Source: Apostichopus japonicus (lineage: Eukaryota > Echinodermata > Holothuroidea > Aspidochirotida > Stichopodidae). From it: a DNA stretch of 64,000 nt. The notes below the pieces were generated by a model. It was not told the origin of the DNA, did not search any database, and saw nothing but the letters and a program-made list of their open reading frames with translations. Position 1 is the stretch's first letter. Each line of letters opens with the position of its first letter. A program made the position numbers and the translations under genes. Shown here in pieces: positions 57,874 to 64,000 of this stretch. The stretch covers positions 26,873,501 to 26,937,500 of the forward strand of contig NC_092580.1 of the NCBI RefSeq assembly GCF_037975245.1, written 5' to 3'.

Positions 57874-58796
57874 TCAACCTTCGGGACTGTCGACGGCTAT
57901 CCCTTTTCTCATCTTGTGTTGCCATCTCCTTCTACTTGTGACTTTCACGCTGCTTTCTTTGGATTCGAAATCAAAGCTGAACGTCTTCTTTAACACAGGA
58001 GTACTGAGTATATCTAAGACCAGCGAATCATCACCAGAACTCGAGTTGTCAAGGTCATTGCATCTGGCCACCGCCTCTAAATCTTTGTTACGAATGACTG
58101 TCGGTTCACACCTCTCACGCTCCTCCTCCTCCTCGCCGAAGTCCTGCTTATCCAGTTCTTTCCTCTCTCCGCTGCATAACTCCTCCCACTGTTTGGCCAG
58201 ACGGGAGTACTTACCGCAGGACATTCGCTTGGAGAGCCTGACGGAGCCTCTTTTAGTAGTCTCCGAATCAGTCGTTACTTGCACCTTTGTTCGTAAGACC
58301 ACCCCATCTTTGGTCGCCTCGCTGCTTCCGTTCGTATTTGACGTAGAAATCTTAGACAACTTTTCGGTTACGATTACAGTTTCTTCTGACCTACATTTTG
58401 CACTGGTGACTTTTCTTTCGCTGGCTTCCTCCTGTCTCTTGAGTACACCCCTGAGAAGCGGTTGTTTTTTACTTCCCTTTCCGGACAGCTTTGAAGCCGC
58501 ACTTCTGCTGGACCCGTCGACAGATGTACCAGAGTCAAAATTGGAGAGTGGGTCCGAGCAGATGGAAGAGGCACTTTGAATGGCCGTTCCTCCAGAATTA
58601 CAGCTACGGGCAGAGTTCTTCAAGATGCTTTTAGCCGGCTGTTTCTGTTTGGACTTTTCTTGAACTTTGAGATACATTTCTGACGGTGATGGCAGGGAGC
58701 CGGATCCACAGACCCAGTCATGCCCCATGATATCCTCGATGGTCGCCCTCTTCTTTGAGTTGACTGTTAGCATATGCTTGATGAGTGGTTCTGCAT
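57874..58796 (-). CDS. NUAK: NUAK terminal exon (end of kinase domain and regulatory tail)
   Basis: Encodes the last 306 full residues. It starts (D)[19 protein letters not shown], closes the kinase domain at GHDWVCG, then runs through a Ser/Lys/Glu-rich tail with two short PP1-docking-like motifs and ends [11 protein letters not shown] before TGA. Acceptor CTGTTTAG. Large antisense open frames here are shadows. Confidence 0.94.
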
Positions 58797-61700
58797 CTAA
58801 ACAGTATCAAGATATCAAGATAACAAAAAAAAGCGTTTCAAAGGAATCTTTTGTTTTGCAATGTAATGAAAACATTCATTCGCAGCAGGAAACTAATGTC
58901 CTCACAAATTAACTTACATTATATTTTAGCCGTGAATTCGGTGTACACTATAAGCTATAATATAAAAAAAAAAAAAAACATTTCAAATGTAAAATAATTC
59001 AAGGTCAAATTTTTTACCTGAAGGGTAAGGTACTGGCTCGTATCTTCCGGCCATGATATTCTGCTTCAGCCTCGTAAAGCTTTCGTCCTTAAACGGCATG
59101 GTACAATAGACTAGAGCATACAGTATCACACCCAGACTCCAACAATCCACCTACGATTGAATCAGAGAAATCTAGTTGCAACTTATTTATTATCAGCAAA
59201 GGTTTTTTGCATATTAATCCCTTTGAAAAGTTCATAAGTAGTTAATGAGGAACATAAATTAAAAATTTGAAAAAAATTTAATATTAATTTTTGCTACTCT
59301 AAACTCAGAAGCCATTATATTTTACATCTGGGAATACTGAGGTTTGACTGTAAGAAAAACAAAAAACTTCCAGTCTCCACCTAAAATATTGAGGTCCGAC
59401 TGTGTCCTACCTCTGGTCCATAATACGGCAGTCCACAGACGATCTCTGGAGAGGCATAGAGTGGACTTCCACAAAATGTATAGAGAAAATTATTGTCATC
59501 ATATTTGCTTGACAACCCAAAGTCACCAATCTGTAAAGAATTTTACAAAAAAACAAATACTTACTAAAACTGTACATTCTATCAAAGTTAGAGTTCAAGG
59601 TACAAGAATAAAGAAAAGGGAAAAGGGGGAGGGGGGGGGGGGGGCAGTTAGTGAAATAGAAGGATAGGATTGAGAAATTGGGAATGGGGCTGGGTAGGGA
59701 CATATTTTCTGTATTCTTTGTTTACTGTGCTCATTTACATGCTGAATTATTTAAATCTATCTAGCTTTACAGAAAATGTGGAAACCTTAGGAAGTGATGC
59801 AGGTAACTAATACATTCTTCCTTTTGGCTGCTAATAGCTTCATATGAACCTTGACCTCTTATTCATCTGCACTTTCTTTTACTCCATTATCAAATGTTGT
59901 TTGTAACTTTGGCTAACATTAAAGCTCCATTAAGAAGACGAAGCAGAAAAATATTTCACATTTTAGCCAATTTTGACCCTACACAACTTTTTAGCCCTCA
60001 TATTGATTAACTTTTGTCAACAAATGTAGACAGTTCTTCAATCACTTTCCATTTTCCCAGCCACATTTTCCTCTCCTTGAAAATTTGTTTTTTTAACTTC
60101 CTACATGTGGTTTTTAAAGCACCCCCTCCCTACTACTCCTTCCACTCTACAAACACATGTACCTATCCATAACATACTATGGACTGCCACCTCAATCTCA
60201 CATTTGTCACTATATGCAAGTATCACTGCAAACCATCTGTCAATCTGTTGACATTGATTAATTTATGAGTCACTAAGCGTAAAGTATCAAATACATAATT
60301 TATCAAAAAGGTGAACTAGGGGATTGATACGCCAATAAAATCTCAAGTACCTGGGAATTGCAATGTGTACATCAGTTTAACCAGATACATGCTCCCTAAT
60401 GCTGGAAAGTGATGTAGAAAGTGATGTAGTCTTTTGCAAGACTAAAGAAGTGACAGGTTTCAGGAAATTGACTTATATAAATATATTAAAGGGTGTAAAG
60501 ACTCACGCACAAAGATACGTCTAATGCCGGTAATCAGACGTAGTTTCGAATGAGGTGTAACAGAAGTGTTAGACACCACCATCGATCCCAGAAAATACAC
60601 ACACAGCTTGCTACCATCGGTAATTAGACACTAGTGTACAGTCAGTACAGGAAACCATCACTTGCAAGCAATGGAAAGTTACCTTTTTCAGAGTGCGGCA
60701 CACGGTTTGGGGCGAGTCTTCAATGCCTTTCAGAGCAGTGCTAAAACTCTTCATATTGCCACACACAGACATTGTAGCTCTTTTTGAAAACACTAACCCT
60801 CACATGATATTAAATTGAGTCTCAAATTTCTTTCAAAGGTTTTGGTTTCTGTCTAATCAATTAAAGGTGTGTGTACTTTGCAGAGGTTGAAAGTCGGACA
60901 ATTTTTAGGATGACGGTAATTTCCTCCAAAATGATCCTTTAGTAATTGCCCTCAAAAAAATGTGCAGAAATGCTTTTCGTCTGCACTGAATGTTGTCTCC
61001 AAATATGTGTAACATTTGTATAACGATGACACTATACCCAAGGGTGTTCTAAGCCTGTAGTAAGAAACTTAAAGAGTAGATGCTCTTCAACAGTATTGTA
61101 TTTTGAAGAAATTAGCTGAATGTCAAGACTACATCCTGGATGCTGTCTCTGAATTCACTCTTATCGTCTTTTCTACTGTCTTGTAGAGTTTGCCAATCAA
61201 AACACCCACACAGTATCTCTTCTCTTCCCAAAACAATTATACCCGGGCTAGTCTCTAATCCTTGTATTAAATTTAATACCATATGTTGACCACTACAGCC
61301 ATCATTTCATATGTATTAAATGAGACTTAATATCATCACTATAGACCCTAAAGATATGCTAGAAATTTGGAAAATGAAAAACATGGTCACAGATGTTCAA
61401 ACTTTAAAAAACATTCTTCTCCCTCACTCAATACAAGTGCTTTAACACTGAGACATTTAATCCTCTAATTTATGACTTCTCAATGTCTAGTAAAAGCATG
61501 GAGGGCTGGAACTGGCAGAAGAAAACTTATGAGAACTTTTAGCAATTTTAGCAGGTAACAAATTTGGGCTGATAATGACAACGTCTTTATAGTGCATTGA
61601 TAGGTAATACATGCATATATAAAGGTTGCATACAAGGGTTGTAGGGTTAGCTATCGTCGTGATATTGTCTTGGACAGATCAGGAACACTATAAAAGTATT

Positions 61701-63567
61701 AAACATAGATTGTTGCAACAAACTATACTGTGAGAAAGTCATGTAGGTACACAAACAGGTGTACTCCCTGTTGAGCAGAGCTTGGAGACAACTGCCCCCC
61801 CATTATCCTCGTAAAAACACCCTCAGGGAAGTTATCAGTCAGAATGAATGGGCGGTGAATTTGTAAGATCCATTCCCTCAGAAGTTGAATTCCAGAAACC
61901 TCAGTTCTTAACTCTTGTGTTGTCTAAGTAAGTGCAAATATGCAACACAACATCATGATCTGGTTTATACTAGTTTCAGTTGCAATTGGCGGGACAATTG
62001 TTTTACTTTGGTTTACCCTTCTTCCTTTGTCCATTCACCAGTTCACCAAAACAGTGAACTTTTAATGGAAATTCATTCAATCGTCATGTGAGTTCTCTAT
62101 ATATATGTCACTTTAAGATTATAACCTTCCAATTCATTTCACAAATCTGTAAACCATGCAACTCCGGCTTGGTAATTCAAGCTGCAACACATGACCAGCC
62201 TGTATCTCAAGATCTTTTGAAGCTTAAAAGTTTAACAGTGAAAAGGAGATTGTTTGTACAAAAACTCAAGTTACCTTAACATTATTCCGTTCATCCAGAA
62301 AAATATTCTCCAGTTTTAAATCACGATGAACCACATTGTTCTGAAAAGAAAAACAGAAAAGGAAATGAAATGAAATTCATGATGAAACAAAAATTGCAAA
62401 TAAGGCATTTATAAGCTTACATCCCAATTTTTTTTTAAGTGTTTAAATTATTATCTACTTGTTTTTGAGTAGGATATCGTTATCCAAAGTATTAAAGGCT
62501 TTTGACAGCACAATTATATCACATACAAGCGAAACACTCAGATGACTATATTGCTTAGAATTTTGAATCAACAAAAAATTGGCAACACTTTCACAATCAT
62601 TATTGAAAATGAATGCACATCATCACAATACTTCTTTTTTGTCTTTAAAGTACTTCTAAATTTAAAAATTAAAAGGTTTTGAATCCCTTCCTATTAAAAT
62701 ATTTTGGCATTTCAATCTTTTTTATATTTCCCTGCCAGTCTTTTCAGTGTTCCTTTACGACAAAAATATTTCAATTTTCAAATTTGACATAAAGTACTTG
62801 AAATTGTAGTTATGACCAGAAAAACTGACTGTGACACTATGTAGCAAACACAGACCAAGGTCGTCTGCTGACTGACAATGTGTATGACAAACAAATATTG
62901 TGAATACTCTTGAAGAAAATCAAATGAACACACACGGAATGGTATAAGTCAGGTGATCAGTTTACCAAAAAGGACCCAGTCATCATGGAGGGAGAACAGT
63001 GGTAAGAGGTTACCAGATCACTCTTGAGGCGTGGGAGGGTAATTGACAAAGCGTAGTAAGAATTATAACCAAATGTTATGTATAAATTTATGACCATCTA
63101 CAACGTTACGTACGTCAAAAATGCTGCATTTCTTTAACTTTAGCCCCCTACAGCTTTTATGGGTGGAGAAATGGTGGTGGGGTGGGATAAATGATGGGCT
63201 GGAATTGCCCATCATCAGATACCTCTATGATACAAACAGTTGATAGTGGGTGAATTTAATTTCTGCTCGTACTACTACTCAAGTTCTCAGAAGACATACA
63301 CCACGTGATGGGAAGTGCCTAGAAATCCTGATGAGATGAACAGATTAAGGTTCCCCCTGACTCTCCATTACTGGTGTCTATATTTAACTTGTTAACATGT
63401 CACGAGCATATTAATTACCATATGACAGAATGCCACGGCAGATACTATCTGTCTGAACAGCCTCTGGACCTCCCCCTCGACTATGTCGTTCATGTCGGCG
63501 TAGTCGTAGAGCTCACCCCTGGATGCAAACTCCATCACCAGGACGATCTTCTCCTTGTTCTCAAAGA
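57874..63567 (-). CDS. NUAK: NUAK-family SNF1/AMPK-related protein kinase, 5' part beyond window
   Basis: Ser/Thr kinase of the AMPK-related group, activated by LKB1; vertebrate NUAK1/2 act on cell adhesion and myosin phosphatase. Visible exons: 63567-63419, 62340-62275, 59530-59411, 59150-59018 and 58796-57874 (462 residues plus stop, all GT-AG). Numbering from the first full codon: hinge [11 protein letters not shown] (12-22), catalytic HRDLKLEN (54-61, Asp56), DFG (74-76), activation-loop [14 protein letters not shown] with the LKB1-site Thr at 89, [15 protein letters not shown], and the lobe end [15 protein letters not shown]. The tail is Ser- and charge-rich and carries SILK (212-215) and GVLK (272-275) plus [14 protein letters not shown]. 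The glycine loop and VAIK lysine are upstream of the window. The first visible exon begins in phase 1 after CCACAG, so more exons exist upstream. Orthology to NUAK1 versus NUAK2 is not resolvable, as invertebrates usually have one. Confidence 0.93.
59018..59150 (-). CDS. NUAK: NUAK exon (C-lobe)
   Basis: Encodes [20 protein letters not shown], then [20 protein letters not shown] and PYPS plus one base. Acceptor AATCGTAG, donor G|GTAAAA. Confidence 0.94.
59411..59530 (-). CDS. NUAK: NUAK exon (DFG and activation loop)
   Basis: Encodes [20 protein letters not shown], then [20 protein letters not shown]. Acceptor CTTTACAG, donor GAG|GTAGGA. Includes the presumed LKB1 target Thr in YTFCGSP. Confidence 0.95.
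59531..62274. other. NUAK intron, nothing recognised
   Basis: 2.7-kb intron, AT-rich, with a G run near 59630-59643 and no recognisable element or exon. Confidence 0.6.
62275..62340 (-). CDS. NUAK: NUAK exon (catalytic loop)
   Basis: Encodes [20 protein letters not shown] then VK, containing the HRD catalytic loop. Acceptor CTTTTCAG, donor AAG|GTAACT. Confidence 0.95.
63419..63567 (-). CDS. NUAK: NUAK exon (kinase hinge to alphaE)
   Basis: Encodes (V)[17 protein letters not shown], then [10 protein letters not shown] and [14 protein letters not shown]. Acceptor TTCATCCACAG, donor ATG|GTAATT. Confidence 0.93.
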
Positions 63568-64000
63568 CTGTGGATGAAGGGAGTGGAAAGGACACACATT
63601 GATGTAAAGAGAAATTACAAATGACGTGATAGCCTGGCTGACCAGTAATCGATGTCACGGCCAATTTATGTTACATTTAAAGAAGAACTTAGGCCTGTAA
63701 TGAATATGCAAACTATTTGAAAGGCAGCATTTGTATGAAACACGGTGTAATTTATATAGTTGTTTACGTTTTCCATTCATGAACACATTTTAGGTTTATG
63801 AACTTTGTTTATCATTAAATTGAAAAACACTAACAAAAGCATTAAACAAAAAAGGATGGATTTTTATGCTTTTCGGCCATGTTGTATACATGCCACTGTA
63901 TCTATATATATGCAAAGAAATGTTAGCAAAAGAGTGCAAGAGACCACAGAAATAACATGAGCAAAATCGGTGGGAATAAATGTCAAACTTTCCAAGTATA
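63568..64000. other. NUAK intron running off the right edge
   Basis: Upstream (transcript 5') intronic sequence of the NUAK gene. No further exon was found before the window ends. Confidence 0.7.

Noticed and set aside
57914-58579. 221-aa plus-strand open frame
   Set aside because: It is antisense to the NUAK terminal exon, whose frame has clear kinase similarity. The plus frame is an artefact of codon composition.

Overview
The window is eukaryotic, intron-rich and AT-rich. Its genes are metazoan, with small exons, introns of about 0.4 to 12 kb, and abundant MITEs, SINEs and tandem repeats. Gene content and repeat style (tRNA-derived SINE, hAT-type MITEs, LINE tails with a 'GCGCTATATAAAT' plus TATTATT end) suggest an invertebrate deuterostome, perhaps an echinoderm such as a sea cucumber. 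The species guess is an inference; the metazoan assignment is secure.

Five protein-coding genes were rebuilt from splice sites, reading-frame continuity and family resemblance. (1) Minus strand 3323-12483: F-actin capping protein alpha subunit, 8 coding exons, 289 aa, complete. (2) Plus strand 14728-31096: TBC1D25/OATL1-type Rab GTPase-activating protein, 4 coding exons, 680 aa, complete, with an 11.8-kb second intron. (3) Minus strand 42802-45083: PIERCE1-like ciliary microtubule inner protein, 4 coding exons, 109 aa. (4) Plus strand 47564-52759: NICN1 (nicolin-1, tubulin polyglutamylase complex), 7 coding exons, about 239 aa. (5) Minus strand 57874-63567: NUAK-family AMPK-related kinase. 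Its N-lobe lies beyond the right edge; the remaining kinase domain and the C-terminal tail are present.

The genes alternate strictly in strand, giving two head-to-head pairs (CAPZA/TBC1D25 and PIERCE1/NICN1) and two tail-to-tail pairs. The PIERCE1/NICN1 pair joins two axonemal-microtubule genes across a 2.5-kb divergent interval. CAPZA, TBC1D25 and NUAK act in actin capping, Rab/autophagy trafficking and LKB1-AMPK-related signalling. Nothing suggests a shared pathway beyond the ciliary pair.

The non-coding space is dominated by repeats. There are five hAT-like non-autonomous elements with 8-bp target duplications (three perfect, two 7/8). A ~213-bp array in CAPZA intron 5 has units that copy the adjacent exon end and its splice donor. 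A composite element in TBC1D25 intron 2 is full of AGGTCA half-sites. Between TBC1D25 and PIERCE1 lie 155-bp, 381-bp and 165-bp tandem arrays plus a paralogous locus interrupted by a hAT element. No CRISPR, operon or bacterial-type feature is present, and no clear new molecular system was found. The most unusual signals are the splice-site-derived array, the divergent ciliary pair and the nuclear-receptor-like motif array.
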